A DNA stretch of 64,000 nt, taken from NCBI GenBank assembly GCA_041740995.1, contig JBGSKY010000321.1, forward strand, positions 14,640 to 78,639, given 5' to 3'. This DNA comes from JBGSKY01 sp041740995 (lineage in GTDB: Bacteria; Planctomycetota; Planctomycetia; Pirellulales; Pirellulaceae). Every line of letters begins with the position of its first letter. Within the stretch, counting starts at the first letter, position 1. Under the pieces are notes generated by a model. That model saw only the letters and a list, made by a program, of their open reading frames with translations. It made no database searches and was not told the origin of the DNA. The translations under genes were made by a program, and so were the position numbers. This document shows, one piece after another, positions 1 to 8,957 of the stretch.

Positions 1-266
1 TTGTGCGACATCTGTCGTTCGCTGACCAAGTCGGCCGCACCGGCAAGCATTTGCGAATCGACGTCACAGAGCGAGACAACGTCCACTGGCGCGACTTGAA
101 TCAAACGCAACAAGTCCGCTTTGCCATACCAGCCTGTACCAATCAATCCGACTCGTTTGTTTGGCTGATCGACCAAGGCGGCGATCGTTTCTCTATATTG
201 AGAAGCGATAGCTGCGGCCGCGCCAGTTGCCGCGACCGTGTTTCGAATAAAATCTCTGCGATCCAT
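1..266 (-). CDS. Gfo/Idh/MocA-family oxidoreductase, N-terminal part
   Basis: The reading frame begins at the ATG at 266 and runs off the left edge, so only about 88 residues are visible. The N-terminus MDRRDFIRN followed by an Ala-rich stretch is a twin-arginine-like export leader, as is common in planctomycete members of this family. It is followed by a Rossmann nucleotide-binding motif, RVGLIGTGWYGKADL (GxGxxG), and a strand ending in SLCDVDS, the expected acidic end of the second beta strand. Family knowledge: NAD(P)-dependent sugar or cyclitol oxidoreductases. The substrate cannot be told from this fragment. A coding remnant (269-442) ends 2 bases upstream on the same strand. Confidence 0.8.
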   Translation of the reverse strand, partial: MDRRDFIRNTVAATGAAAAIASQYRETIAALVDQPNKRVGLIGTGWYGKADLLRLIQVAPVDVVSLCDVDSQMLAGAADLVSERQMSH

Positions 267-268
267 TT

Positions 269-442
269 TTAGATACTCACTTTAATGACAAAGGCGTGTT
301 CAATTTTGATAAGCGAATCTTCGCGTGCTGGCTCGATTGGCTCAAGCATTTTTAATGCAGCATAAGCGCGAAAGCCGTCGTGCGGCTCCCAAAGATTAAT
401 GGGCCGACCGTCGTGGAAAATCGCCCATTTTGACCAATCTAG
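269..442 (-). pseudogene. coding remnant without a start codon
   Basis: Between an in-frame TAG (443-445) and TAA (269-271) lie 57 open codons that look like real protein, including the stretches KWAIFHDGRPINLWEPHDG and YAALKMLEPIEPARED. No ATG, GTG or TTG lies before the late Met. Its stop falls 2 bases before the start of the oxidoreductase gene, which is operon-like spacing. The simplest reading is the C-terminal end of a gene whose 5' part is lost or frameshifted, possibly another oxidoreductase. I do not recognise the family with confidence. The remaining 443-663 shows only the leader of glmS. Confidence 0.45.
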
Positions 443-663
443 CTAGATTGTAACACGATTGACGCGTCGTTCTTTCGCTGGCGAGCACTCACCGGTAAGT
501 TTTTTGAGCACATTTCGAACTTTTGCCTTGGGAATTCACTTCATATCGTAGGATTTCCGCAAACCAAGCTTGAAGGTAAACGTCTTAGAAATGTAAGCTT
601 GTTTGATCGATTCAATTTCAAGTTGCCCGGCGATTGGGCAACAGAGCTTAGAGGAAAACTTCA

Positions 664-2574
664 ATGTGCGGTATCGTTGGCTATGTCGGATCGAAAGATG
701 CAGTGCCTTTCCTGATCGATGGCTTACGCCGACTGGAGTATCGTGGGTATGACAGCGCGGGAATTGCCACCAATCAAAACGCTAAAGGTATCAAGATCGC
801 TCGTTCTGTTGGCCGAATAGATCGGCTGTCGGAATTGGTTATCTCGCAAAAGCAAACCGGCCAAATCGGCATCGGTCATACGCGTTGGGCTACTCATGGA
901 CCAGCGACCAATGAGAACGCTCATCCCCATTCGGGTGGTCGCGGGGCGGTCGCCATCGTTCACAACGGCGTGATTGAAAACTATGAGACACTTAAGCAGA
1001 TGCTGGTCGCCAAGGGTTATGTTTTTCAATCGGCCACTGATAGCGAAGTCATCGCGCATTTGATTGCCGATGCGCTGCGTAGTTCGGACAACTTGAGCGG
1101 CGACGAAGCGGTTCAGAACGAACTTGCAACCGACAAATCGAAATCACAGGAAGGCCCAAACGCGAAATATGTCGAAGCGGTTCGAAGTGTCCTGCCATTG
1201 CTTCGCGGAACGTACGGATTGGTCGTTATGTTCCGCGACAAACCCGACTTGCTTGTTGCCTCGCGCTGCGGTTCGCCACTTGTTCTAGGAGTTGGGCGTG
1301 GCGAGCAATTCATCGCTAGCGACACATCGCCTTTGGTTGGTCATACTGACCGGATCATTTATTTGGCCGATCATCAGATTGCTGTAATCACGGCCGAATC
1401 GATCCAAGTCTTGCACCGAGATCAGGGGCGTGTTCGCCCAGAAGTACGAATGCTCGAAAGCCAGGACATGAATGTCACCACCGATGGCTTTCCGCATTTC
1501 ATGCTTAAAGAGATTTACGAACAGCCGACTTCGATTCGAAACGCGACCCGAGGTCGATTAGATCGCGAGAATGCGACTGCTAAGTTCGGCGGCCTGAACT
1601 TGACACCGATCCAATTGCGATCGGTCGATCGAATTATCCTGACCGCCTGTGGAACAAGCTGGCATGCGGCCTTGGTCGGCGAGTATTTAATTGAAGCTTT
1701 CGCACGGTTGCCGGTCGAAGTGGAATATGCCAGCGAGTTGCGTTATCGCAATCCGCCGATCGATCGTGACACGTTGATATTCGGTATCACCCAGAGCGGC
1801 GAGACGGCAGACACGCTGGCCGCATTAAGAGAAATGAAACGCAAAGGGCATCACACGCTCGCCATTTGCAATGTTATTGGAAGCAGCATTGCTCAAGAGG
1901 CCGATGGCGGCATCTATTTGCACGCCGGGCCGGAAATTGGTGTCGCGTCGACCAAGGCGTTTAGCAGTCAGTTGACTGTCCTGGCGATGCTCGCGCTTTA
2001 TTTTGGTCGCATTCGACATATGAGCTTTGAAGCCGGACTAAGAGTCATTGATCAGCTTGAAAACTTACCGAACCTTGTCGAAGCGGCTTTAACATGCGAT
2101 TCTCATGTCCAGACAGTCGCAGAAAAATACAAGGACGCTTCGACGTTTCTATATCTTGGTCGAAACTACAACTTCCCAACCGCGCTGGAGGGCGCGTTGA
2201 AGTTGAAAGAAATCAGCTACATCCATGCCGAAGGATACCCGTCGGCTGAGATGAAGCACGGCCCAATTGCTTTGGTTGATGAATCAACGCCATGCGTCTT
2301 TATCGTCTCGCAAAGCATGGTCTATGACAAAGTCATGAGCAACTTGCAGGAAGTGAAGGCTCGCGGTGGACCGGTTATCGCAATCGTCGATAAAGTCGAC
2401 GACCAACTAGCCAGCTTGGCCGACGATATCATCGAAGTCCCTAGTTGCGAAGATTTTTTGCAACCGATTGTCACCAGCATACCGCTGCAATTGCTGGCTT
2501 ATCATATCGCAGTGCTCCGCGGTTGCGACGTCGACAAACCGCGAAATCTAGCCAAAAGCGTGACTGTCGAATAA
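664..2574 (+). CDS. glmS: glutamine--fructose-6-phosphate aminotransferase (isomerizing)
   Basis: Converts fructose-6-P and glutamine to glucosamine-6-P, the first step of UDP-GlcNAc synthesis, in the cytoplasm. The protein starts MCGIVGYVG, so Cys2 becomes the N-terminal nucleophile of the class II glutaminase domain. HTRWATHG and the HNGVIENY motif follow. The C-terminal half carries two SIS sugar-isomerase domains (TACGTSWHAALVGEYLIE, TQSGETADTLAALREMK, and the ALEGALKLKEISYIHAEGYP region) and ends in the typical KSVTVE. At 636 residues it is slightly longer than the usual ~610 because of a hydrophilic insert near residues 140-165. An AGAGG purine run precedes the ATG. No glmS ribozyme core was recognised upstream. 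Confidence 0.97.
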   Translation: MCGIVGYVGSKDAVPFLIDGLRRLEYRGYDSAGIATNQNAKGIKIARSVGRIDRLSELVISQKQTGQIGIGHTRWATHGPATNENAHPHSGGRGAVAIVHNGVIENYETLKQMLVAKGYVFQSATDSEVIAHLIADALRSSDNLSGDEAVQNELATDKSKSQEGPNAKYVEAVRSVLPLLRGTYGLVVMFRDKPDLLVASRCGSPLVLGVGRGEQFIASDTSPLVGHTDRIIYLADHQIAVITAESIQVLHRDQGRVRPEVRMLESQDMNVTTDGFPHFMLKEIYEQPTSIRNATRGRLDRENATAKFGGLNLTPIQLRSVDRIILTACGTSWHAALVGEYLIEAFARLPVEVEYASELRYRNPPIDRDTLIFGITQSGETADTLAALREMKRKGHHTLAICNVIGSSIAQEADGGIYLHAGPEIGVASTKAFSSQLTVLAMLALYFGRIRHMSFEAGLRVIDQLENLPNLVEAALTCDSHVQTVAEKYKDASTFLYLGRNYNFPTALEGALKLKEISYIHAEGYPSAEMKHGPIALVDESTPCVFIVSQSMVYDKVMSNLQEVKARGGPVIAIVDKVDDQLASLADDIIEVPSCEDFLQPIVTSIPLQLLAYHIAVLRGCDVDKPRNLAKSVTVE

Positions 2575-2669
2575 CATACAGCCTGTCTTGGATGAATTGA
2601 CACCGCGCACCCAAGCCAATCGATAGTTCAATCGAAGTGGTTTGCAGCGACACCTCATGGATTTTTCGT

Positions 2670-2897
2670 ATGGCGTCCGATCAAAGTCTCTCAAAGCTTG
2701 GACTCTCCTACAGCGCGCGTAAAGCGTTGACGGTCCACATTGGCGAATCGGCGGGACAAGAAATTGCCGATTTGCTCATGCGAATGGCCAGCCAAATCGA
2801 AGAACTGCAACGCAGTAAGGTCAGTATCACGCCGGTCATTCCTCAATCGCGGCAAGAGCGATCACCACTAGCCGCGATCGATAACGAAGTTTTTTAA
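2670..2897 (+). CDS. small conserved-looking hypothetical protein
   Basis: A 75-residue protein, not recognised. I chose the ATG at 2670 (MASDQSLSKLG) because the preceding in-frame residues look non-coding. An upstream GTG-type start at 2637 is possible. The middle part is helical and amphipathic (IADLLMRMASQIEELQRSK), suggesting a short coiled coil. The stop lies 4 bases before the ATG of the next gene, so the two are very probably co-transcribed and translationally coupled. They may act together, but no function can be given. Confidence 0.6.
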   Translation: MASDQSLSKLGLSYSARKALTVHIGESAGQEIADLLMRMASQIEELQRSKVSITPVIPQSRQERSPLAAIDNEVF

Positions 2898-2901
2898 CGC
2901 A

Positions 2902-3738
2902 ATGCTATTGCCACGCGAAGAGCTGGTTGAACAAGCGTATTTGTTTCAGATACTCTTGGATCGATTGGGACAAGATATCTCGATCCAAGATTTGCTGTTG
3001 CAAGTTAAACAGGAACTGCTTGCGACAACGAAGCTGCCCATGGCGGTTGAATTTTTGCTCGCGGAACTGAAACACAGTGGCATCATGGCGACTGGCATGA
3101 AGCGGTTGCAGCACTACTTCACTAGCTTCCAAAGTTTTGTGGTCGAAGAGTCGGAGCGCGATCGTGGTCGATTCGACTTTCGCATGGCATTACAAATCCT
3201 TCAGAAAGAGTCGCAATATCGGAGCGAATCGGAAAATCCTCAAGGGGCATTCTTCTATCAGTTTGAATCGCTGTGCCGGAATCGTTTGCCCTATGATGCT
3301 GGCTTGTTAGCGATCTCTCAAGATCCAATTTATTCGCCTGATTGGCAACAATGGATACTCGTTGTCAGGCGACAATTAGGATTGGTCGATCTAGCGGATT
3401 TGATTTACGGCCGAAGCGAAGACTTCGTGGCCTATCGCAAACGGCGATTGGGACCTGATACGGTGACCGATGTTCCAATTCTGTTCGGCGAGAAAGAAGG
3501 CAAAATCGCCTTTGCTAATCGACGTAAAGACCCGCTTTACTTGTTCGCTGCGATGCAACGACACCTGGGTTATCCGACTGTTCCGAGACCGGTCAAGCTG
3601 GATGACACTCAGGCGAATGTGACTCAACTAATGCGACGCATCGAACGACTTGAGCAACGAATCAAACTGCAAGAAGACGAAAAGCGGAGCGGCATCGATA
3701 TCACGAAGTTTTACGGCGAGCGAAACATCGCAGATTAG
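2902..3738 (+). CDS. hypothetical protein with C-terminal coiled coil
   Basis: A 278-residue soluble protein with no signal peptide or membrane segment. I do not recognise a family. The N-terminal two thirds is helix-rich, with many Leu and Gln. A positively charged patch (YRKRRLGP) lies near residue 177. The last 45 residues (VTQLMRRIERLEQRIKLQ) form a clear heptad coiled coil. It follows the 75-residue gene by 4 bases, so an operon is likely. Both probably belong to a planctomycete-specific pair, which is an inference from their lack of resemblance to widespread families. Confidence 0.7.
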   Translation: MLLPREELVEQAYLFQILLDRLGQDISIQDLLLQVKQELLATTKLPMAVEFLLAELKHSGIMATGMKRLQHYFTSFQSFVVEESERDRGRFDFRMALQILQKESQYRSESENPQGAFFYQFESLCRNRLPYDAGLLAISQDPIYSPDWQQWILVVRRQLGLVDLADLIYGRSEDFVAYRKRRLGPDTVTDVPILFGEKEGKIAFANRRKDPLYLFAAMQRHLGYPTVPRPVKLDDTQANVTQLMRRIERLEQRIKLQEDEKRSGIDITKFYGERNIAD

Positions 3739-3861
3739 TAATTTCAACAAAAATTCGAATGAACCCAAGCAGATCGATTGCTTTTTTTGCGAAGTTTATA
3801 GAAGCTTAAAATTCGCACAAATGAGAATGAAGCTTCCTGATCAGCAAGAGGTACTCGCAGC

Positions 3862-4617
3862 TTGGATATTTACGGCACGACTCGATCAAAGACAAAATCG
3901 CACTACGCTCTAATCACACCCGACACGCATGTTCGCTCGCCTTTGGTGGGCTGGACGAACGCCGAAGCGGTTGTTCATATCACGCCAACCATAGGTGCTC
4001 GATTTGTTCAGTATACGGCCTACATGGCGGCCAACTCGACTAGCAATCGCGTATCGAATCTTACAGAGCGCTTTGTCTATGTAATTGCCGGCGAAGTACA
4101 ACTTCACAGTCAAAAGCTCACGTCGCCGACCGTTTTGAAGCCCGGCTTCTTCGCATACATTCCGGCTGGTTCAGATGCGATAATAAAATCAACGGACTCG
4201 TCGAGCTTGGCTGTCTTTGAGAAAAAGTTCTTACCGCTGCCCGATTCACCCTTACCTGAGCTCGTGGTGGGCGATGCCACCAAAGTCAACTCCGAAGCCT
4301 TCATGGGTGATCAAGATGCGCAGTTAAAAACTTTGCTGCCCAAAGATCCAACATTTGACATGGCAGTTAATTTGTTTACCTTTCAACCGGGTGCTACTTT
4401 GCCGTTGGTTGAAGTCCACGTAATGGAACACGGCTTGTTGCTTCTAGAAGGCGCTGGCGTTTACCGCTTGGGTGACGACTATCATCCAATCAAAGCAGGC
4501 GATGTAATTTGGATGGCATCTTTTTGTCCACAGTGGTGGGTTGCCATGGGCAAGACACCATCAACTTATTTGTATTACAAGGACGTTTATCGAGAATGCC
4601 TTGAGGCAACGTTGTGA
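3862..4617 (+). CDS. allE: (S)-ureidoglycine aminohydrolase
   Basis: Removes ammonia from (S)-ureidoglycine to give (S)-ureidoglycolate, a late step of allantoate breakdown. The 251-residue protein is a bicupin. The N-terminal cupin carries the ERFVYVIAGE strand. The C-terminal cupin carries the metal-site cluster VEVHVMEHGLLLLEGAGVY, ending with GDVIWMASFCPQWW and YYKD, all matching the E. coli AllE/plant UGLYAH pattern. The start is the TTG at 3862, preceded by an AGAGG ribosome site. No in-frame ATG would keep the conserved N-terminus. Its TGA overlaps the GTG start of the next gene. It opens the forward ureide operon. Confidence 0.9.
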   Translation: MDIYGTTRSKTKSHYALITPDTHVRSPLVGWTNAEAVVHITPTIGARFVQYTAYMAANSTSNRVSNLTERFVYVIAGEVQLHSQKLTSPTVLKPGFFAYIPAGSDAIIKSTDSSSLAVFEKKFLPLPDSPLPELVVGDATKVNSEAFMGDQDAQLKTLLPKDPTFDMAVNLFTFQPGATLPLVEVHVMEHGLLLLEGAGVYRLGDDYHPIKAGDVIWMASFCPQWWVAMGKTPSTYLYYKDVYRECLEATL

Positions 4618-5864
4618 TCGATTCAAAAATTGCCGTCGATGCCGATCGAACTTATCGAGAACTGGACGAACTAGCACAGTTTAGTGACGTCCCAGCCCCA
4701 GCGGTAACTCGAATCGTTTTTTCTTCTGCGGATCGAGCCGCTCGACAATATCTAACAAATCTTTTTGAACAAGCCGAATTAGAGGTTCGCAGCGATCCGG
4801 TTGGCAACTTGTTCGCCCGGTTGATTGGATCGGAACCTGATTTGCCAGTCGTTGGAACCGGTTCGCATTGTGATGCAATTCCACATTCCGGACGTTACGA
4901 TGGAACGGTCGGCGTGCTGGGCGGTTTGGAAGCAATTCGCAGCCTGCAAGCCAGTGGCTTTCGTCCCAAACGGTCAATCGAAGTGATGATGTTCACTTCG
5001 GAAGAACCTACTCGCTACGGGATTGGTTGCTTAGGTTCGCGACTGATGTCTGGCAAGCTAGATCCGATAAAAGCTGCCAGCTTCAAAGACAATGCCGGGG
5101 TCACGCTGGAACAGACGCTCGTTGACTTTGGCTGCCAAGGTTCGTTGGACCAAGTGCGTTTGCCGAGCGACTATTATTCCGCCTTTGTTGAATTGCATAT
5201 CGAACAAGGACCGCTGCTCGAACAGCACGCATTGCCGATCGGCGTAGTTCACGCGATCGCGGCACCGGCAGCACTGCGATGCAGCTTTACTGGCGTTGGC
5301 GGACACGCTGGCGCGGTTCTAATGGCTGGTCGCAAAGACGCCCTATTAGGTGCTTCGGAATTAGCTCTTGCGGTGGAACGAGCAGCGCTAGAGCCTGGAA
5401 ATCAAGACACAGTTGCAACAACTGGTTACTGCAAAGTTCACCCATGTGCGGTCAATAGCATCCCGTCATTGGTTGAACTTGAAATTGATATTCGTGATAT
5501 TGACGGTGAACGACGCAACCGTGTTTTAGCCTCTGTCCAAAATGCCGCACAAGCAATCGCTGACCGTCGCGAGTTGACGTTATCGTGCGAGTTGATCAAT
5601 GCGGATCCTCCTGCGAAATCCGACGCAAAAATCGTTGCAGCGATTCAAGAATCTTGTAAAACTCTCGGGCTTCCTCATTTGGACATGATCAGCCGTGCCT
5701 ATCACGATTCCTTGTTCATGGCCATGATCGCTCCGGTTGCAATGATCTTTATCCCTTGCCACAAAGGCTATAGCCATAGACCGGACGAATTTTCTTCTGT
5801 CGACGCGATAGGTAAAGGCGTCGAAGTTTTAGCCCAATCGTTAGCCAAACTTTCGATGAATTGA
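4614..5864 (+). CDS. ureidoglycolate amidohydrolase (plant-type UAH), M20 family
   Basis: A zinc- or manganese-dependent M20 amidohydrolase expected to split ureidoglycolate to glyoxylate, CO2 and ammonia. Visible motifs are GSHCDAIPHSGRYDG (metal ligands), the catalytic/metal pair in FTSEEPTRYGIGCLGSR, LHIEQGP, GGHAGAVLM, INSIPS, AYHDSLFMA and HKGYSHRPDE. The SEEPTR version and the YHDSLFM/KGYSH ending are those of plant UAH. Allantoate amidohydrolases have SEEEGxRF, as in the paralogue at 19711. GTG start at 4614 overlapping the allE stop (GTGA). Its placement directly after allE supports this substrate. Allantoate or an N-carbamoyl amino acid is the alternative. Confidence 0.82.
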   Translation: MIDSKIAVDADRTYRELDELAQFSDVPAPAVTRIVFSSADRAARQYLTNLFEQAELEVRSDPVGNLFARLIGSEPDLPVVGTGSHCDAIPHSGRYDGTVGVLGGLEAIRSLQASGFRPKRSIEVMMFTSEEPTRYGIGCLGSRLMSGKLDPIKAASFKDNAGVTLEQTLVDFGCQGSLDQVRLPSDYYSAFVELHIEQGPLLEQHALPIGVVHAIAAPAALRCSFTGVGGHAGAVLMAGRKDALLGASELALAVERAALEPGNQDTVATTGYCKVHPCAVNSIPSLVELEIDIRDIDGERRNRVLASVQNAAQAIADRRELTLSCELINADPPAKSDAKIVAAIQESCKTLGLPHLDMISRAYHDSLFMAMIAPVAMIFIPCHKGYSHRPDEFSSVDAIGKGVEVLAQSLAKLSMN

Positions 5865-6727
5865 TGAATCAAAATATGAGTATCCGGGTTAGTGAACAAA
5901 GCTATGGAAAATCGATGGTACGATTTACCAAAGTTGTCCGTAAAGGGGATTGGCACGAGTTGGTCGAATGCGATGCGTCGCTGAAACTTTCGGGCCAATT
6001 TGATGAGACTTATATAACTGGTGACAACTGCCAAGTTATTCCGACCGATACGGTAAAGAACACGATCTACGCTTTTGCTCTGAAACAAGATTGGGTGGAC
6101 ATCGAAACATTTGCCAAGCAATTGACCGAACATTTTCTTGGCTCGTTTGAACATGTCAGCCAAGCCGTCGCGAAACTGCGACAGGTGACTTGGCAACGGA
6201 TAGCAGTCGCTGGTGAACCGCATTCACATTCGTTCGTTCGCGGTCCCGACGAGCTAGCCGTTTGTTCGGTCGTTCAATCCCGCGATCAGTTAACCACTTG
6301 TTCTGGACTAGTCGGATTGCAAGTTCTTAAGACAACCGCTTCTGCATTTGAAGGATATGTTGTCGATCAATACACAACCCTCGCACCAGCGACCGATCGC
6401 ATTTTTGCAACCACAATCGACGCGCATTGGAATTGGCGGAGCGCTCCAGTCGATTGTGACGCAATTCGATCCAAGATTCGTCAAACCATCCTCGAGGTTT
6501 TTGCAACCGAGTTTAGCCCCTCCGTCCAAAACACCTTGTACAAAATTGGCGAGCAAGTTTTAAGTGACCATGCCGCATTGGCTGACATATCGCTAGCCAT
6601 GCCGAACCAACATAGGCTGTTGGTTGATATGAGCCGAATGAACCTGGAGAACAAAAATATCGTTTTCTGCCCGACTGACGAACCGTACGGTGATATCACT
6701 GCGACGATTTCACGAGACGACCAATGA
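5864..6727 (+). CDS. urate oxidase (uricase)
   Basis: Cofactor-free oxidation of urate to 5-hydroxyisourate with O2 and release of H2O2. Signatures are YGKSMVRFTKV near the N-terminus, GDNCQVIPTDTVKNTIYAFA (with the catalytic Thr), the HSHSFVRG stretch, and the C-terminal NQHRLLVDMSRM-LENKN and PYGDITATISRDD blocks. The 287-residue length is usual. The ATG at 5864 shares one base with the previous TGA (TGATG), so the gene is translationally coupled. A TTG one codon earlier is possible. The second (T-fold) domain begins near residue 140. No peroxisome-like or export signal is seen. Confidence 0.95.
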   Translation: MNQNMSIRVSEQSYGKSMVRFTKVVRKGDWHELVECDASLKLSGQFDETYITGDNCQVIPTDTVKNTIYAFALKQDWVDIETFAKQLTEHFLGSFEHVSQAVAKLRQVTWQRIAVAGEPHSHSFVRGPDELAVCSVVQSRDQLTTCSGLVGLQVLKTTASAFEGYVVDQYTTLAPATDRIFATTIDAHWNWRSAPVDCDAIRSKIRQTILEVFATEFSPSVQNTLYKIGEQVLSDHAALADISLAMPNQHRLLVDMSRMNLENKNIVFCPTDEPYGDITATISRDDQ

Positions 6728-6751
6728 TCGCCAATGTCTAGAAACGCTTGA

Positions 6752-8086
6752 ATGAATATCGCACTGCACAGCCGCCAAGTGGTTACGCCGGAAGGAACAA
6801 TCGCCTCCGCGATCTTGGTTAAAGATGGCAAAATCACTTCTCTCTGTTCGTTGGAAGATGTACCGGCTGATTACGAGTTACATGACTTCGGGTCTTTGGT
6901 AATCGCTCCAGGGCTCGTTGACATCCACATTCATATCAATGAACCGGGACGGACAGAATGGGAAGGATTCGAGACGGCGACTCAAGCCGCCGCTGCGGGT
7001 GGCGTGACGACGTTAGTCGATATGCCACTCAATAGCTCACCGGTGACTGTCGATGTTCCGTCACTTGAGCTGAAAAGGTTCGCCGCACAAGGTAAATGTT
7101 GGGTCGATGTTGGTTTTTACGGTGGATTGATCCCTGGAAACACTGCCGAGATCGCTTCGCTAATTGAGGCAGGCGTGCTTGGCATAAAAGCCTTTTTGTG
7201 CGATTCGGGATTAGAAGAATTTCCCGCCGCAACTGAGATCGAACTGCAAGCCGCGATGCCAATTCTAGCTCGCGCGTCGGTTCCGCTGCTCGTTCACGCC
7301 GAAGTCACAAATGCGCCTGCGCCGTCGGTCGAAGACGTCCGGTCGTATCAACAGTACGCTCAATCAAGGCCAGCGCGATGGGAACAAGACGCTGTGTTGC
7401 TGATGCTGGACCTCAATCGACAATTTGATTGTCCGTTACACATTGTTCATTTGGCCGCGGCCACGCCTTTGCTGGAAATCTTGCAGGACGCCAAGCAGTC
7501 TTTGCCAGGCTTGACGATCGAAACATGTCCGCACTATTTGTTCTTTAGCGATGAAGACGTAGCCGACGGTGATACAAAATTCAAATGCGCTCCGCCGATA
7601 CGTGATTCAAGCAATCGAGAAGCCTTGCAAATCGGACTGATGCAAGGAATCATCGATACGATTGGTTCGGACCACAGTCCTTGCCCAGTAGCCTTGAAAC
7701 ACCTGCAATCGGGCGATTTCACACAAGCGTGGGGCGGTATCGGGGGTGTTCAGTTTACGCTGCCTGTCTTATGGACCGCGATGCAGAAACACGGCGTCGC
7801 GTACGAACAACTGTTCGAATGGCTTTCGACAAAGCCGGCTAGCGTTGTAGGATTGGGCGATGCAAAAGGAAAAATTGCGACTGGCTTTGACGCGGATTTT
7901 GTTGTGTGGGATCCGAGTATTCCCACGACGGTTCACGTGGACGATGTTAGGCACCGCAATCGATTGACGCCCTACGAAAGTCAAACCCTGCTTGGCAAAG
8001 TTCATCGGACTTACCTCCGAGGGCAAGTGGTTTTCGACGATAACAAGACCAGCACTATAGCCCATGGAAAATTACTCCGACGATGA
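6752..8086 (+). CDS. allB: allantoinase
   Basis: Hydrolyses allantoin to allantoate. A 444-residue cyclic amidohydrolase with a binuclear metal site: DIHIHINEPGRTEWEGFETA (HxH), GIKAFLCDSG (the Lys that is carboxylated in the family), LLVHAEV, HIVHLAAA and DTIGSDHSPC (final Asp). These match AllB rather than dihydroorotase or hydantoinase, particularly NEPGRTEWEGF and the SDHSPC ending. It starts 24 bases after the uricase stop and overlaps uraD by 4 bases. It lies mid-operon, so co-expression with the neighbouring ureide genes is expected. Confidence 0.95.
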   Translation: MNIALHSRQVVTPEGTIASAILVKDGKITSLCSLEDVPADYELHDFGSLVIAPGLVDIHIHINEPGRTEWEGFETATQAAAAGGVTTLVDMPLNSSPVTVDVPSLELKRFAAQGKCWVDVGFYGGLIPGNTAEIASLIEAGVLGIKAFLCDSGLEEFPAATEIELQAAMPILARASVPLLVHAEVTNAPAPSVEDVRSYQQYAQSRPARWEQDAVLLMLDLNRQFDCPLHIVHLAAATPLLEILQDAKQSLPGLTIETCPHYLFFSDEDVADGDTKFKCAPPIRDSSNREALQIGLMQGIIDTIGSDHSPCPVALKHLQSGDFTQAWGGIGGVQFTLPVLWTAMQKHGVAYEQLFEWLSTKPASVVGLGDAKGKIATGFDADFVVWDPSIPTTVHVDDVRHRNRLTPYESQTLLGKVHRTYLRGQVVFDDNKTSTIAHGKLLRR

Positions 8087-8589
8087 GCGCTGCCGAAATA
8101 TTGAATCTCCAAACGCTCGAACAAGCGCGAGAAACGTTGCAACGTTGCTGCGCTGCGGACGCTTGGATTGAGGCGATGATCGAACGTCGTCCTTTTGCAA
8201 ATATGACCGATTTGCAAAGCGCTGCCGACGACGCTGCCAAAGCAATGACGCGCGATGATTGGCTGCAAGCTTTCTCCGGCCATCCTCGAATCGGCGATGT
8301 CAACTCGTTACGTGAAAAGTTTGCTTCGACCAAGGCCTGGGCCAGCGGAGAACAGGCCGAAGTTGAACATGCTGCCGAAGAAGTACTGAACGAGCTAGCA
8401 GCCGGAAATGACGCTTATGTTTCGAAGTTTGGATATATTTTTATTGTTTGCGCGACAGGCAAATCAGCCGATGAAATGCTTTCGCTTCTCAAGCATCGAT
8501 TACCGAACCCAGCGGAAACCGAGTTGCAAATCGCCGCGGCAGAACAACAGAAAATTACTTGGCTTCGACTTTTGAAGCTCTCATCATGA
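8083..8589 (+). CDS. uraD: 2-oxo-4-hydroxy-4-carboxy-5-ureidoimidazoline (OHCU) decarboxylase
   Basis: Decarboxylates OHCU stereospecifically to (S)-allantoin. The 168-residue all-helical protein carries the hallmark SGHPRIGD motif (His and the RIG loop) near residue 66. Further on are the conserved FGYIFIVCATGKSADEML segment and the LxxRLxN helix (LKHRLPNPAETEL). The ATG overlaps the allB stop (ATGA), and its own stop overlaps the uraH start in the same way. It sits directly between allantoinase and HIU hydrolase, as expected for the three-step urate-to-allantoin route. Confidence 0.93.
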   Translation: MSAAEILNLQTLEQARETLQRCCAADAWIEAMIERRPFANMTDLQSAADDAAKAMTRDDWLQAFSGHPRIGDVNSLREKFASTKAWASGEQAEVEHAAEEVLNELAAGNDAYVSKFGYIFIVCATGKSADEMLSLLKHRLPNPAETELQIAAAEQQKITWLRLLKLSS

Positions 8590-8933
8590 ATAAGAAAAGC
8601 CCGATCACAACACACGTTTTAGACACTTCATTAGGCTGTCCTGCCAAAGGGATCGCCGTTCGTTTAGACTTTTACAACGGCATCGATTTCCAAGCCATCG
8701 CGACGGGGAATACCGATGATGATGGACGAATCATCGACCTATTGAAAGTCGGTGACATGAAGCCTGGTCACTACCGCATCCATTTCGATACAAAAAGCTA
8801 TTTCGCGACAACTAAACGTGACGCATTCTTCCCTGCGGTCACGATCGATTTTGAAGTCGCAAATGCAACGCAGCATTATCACGTGCCGCTTTTACTAAGT
8901 CCATTTGGATATTCGACCTATCGCGGAAGCTAA
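8586..8933 (+). CDS. uraH: 5-hydroxyisourate hydrolase (transthyretin-like)
   Basis: Hydrolyses 5-hydroxyisourate to OHCU. It is 115 residues from the ATG at 8586, which overlaps the uraD stop (ATGA). Upstream in-frame residues back to 8559 belong to a spurious extension. Diagnostic features are ITTHVLDTSLGCPAKG at the N-terminus (catalytic His), a central GHYRIHFDT strand, FFPAVTIDFEV, the HYHVPLLLSPFGYS strand, and the C-terminal YRGS tetrapeptide that marks HIU hydrolases against transthyretin. It is the last gene of the forward run, facing adenine deaminase on the opposite strand with a 24-bp gap. Confidence 0.95.
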   Translation: MNKKSPITTHVLDTSLGCPAKGIAVRLDFYNGIDFQAIATGNTDDDGRIIDLLKVGDMKPGHYRIHFDTKSYFATTKRDAFFPAVTIDFEVANATQHYHVPLLLSPFGYSTYRGS

Positions 8934-8957
8934 AGATCACTCAAGTCCAACCTGCCG

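Noticed and set aside
267..663. glmS ribozyme or riboswitch ahead of glmS
   Set aside because: No recognisable ribozyme core was found. The region has only short inverted words and the coding remnant on the opposite strand.
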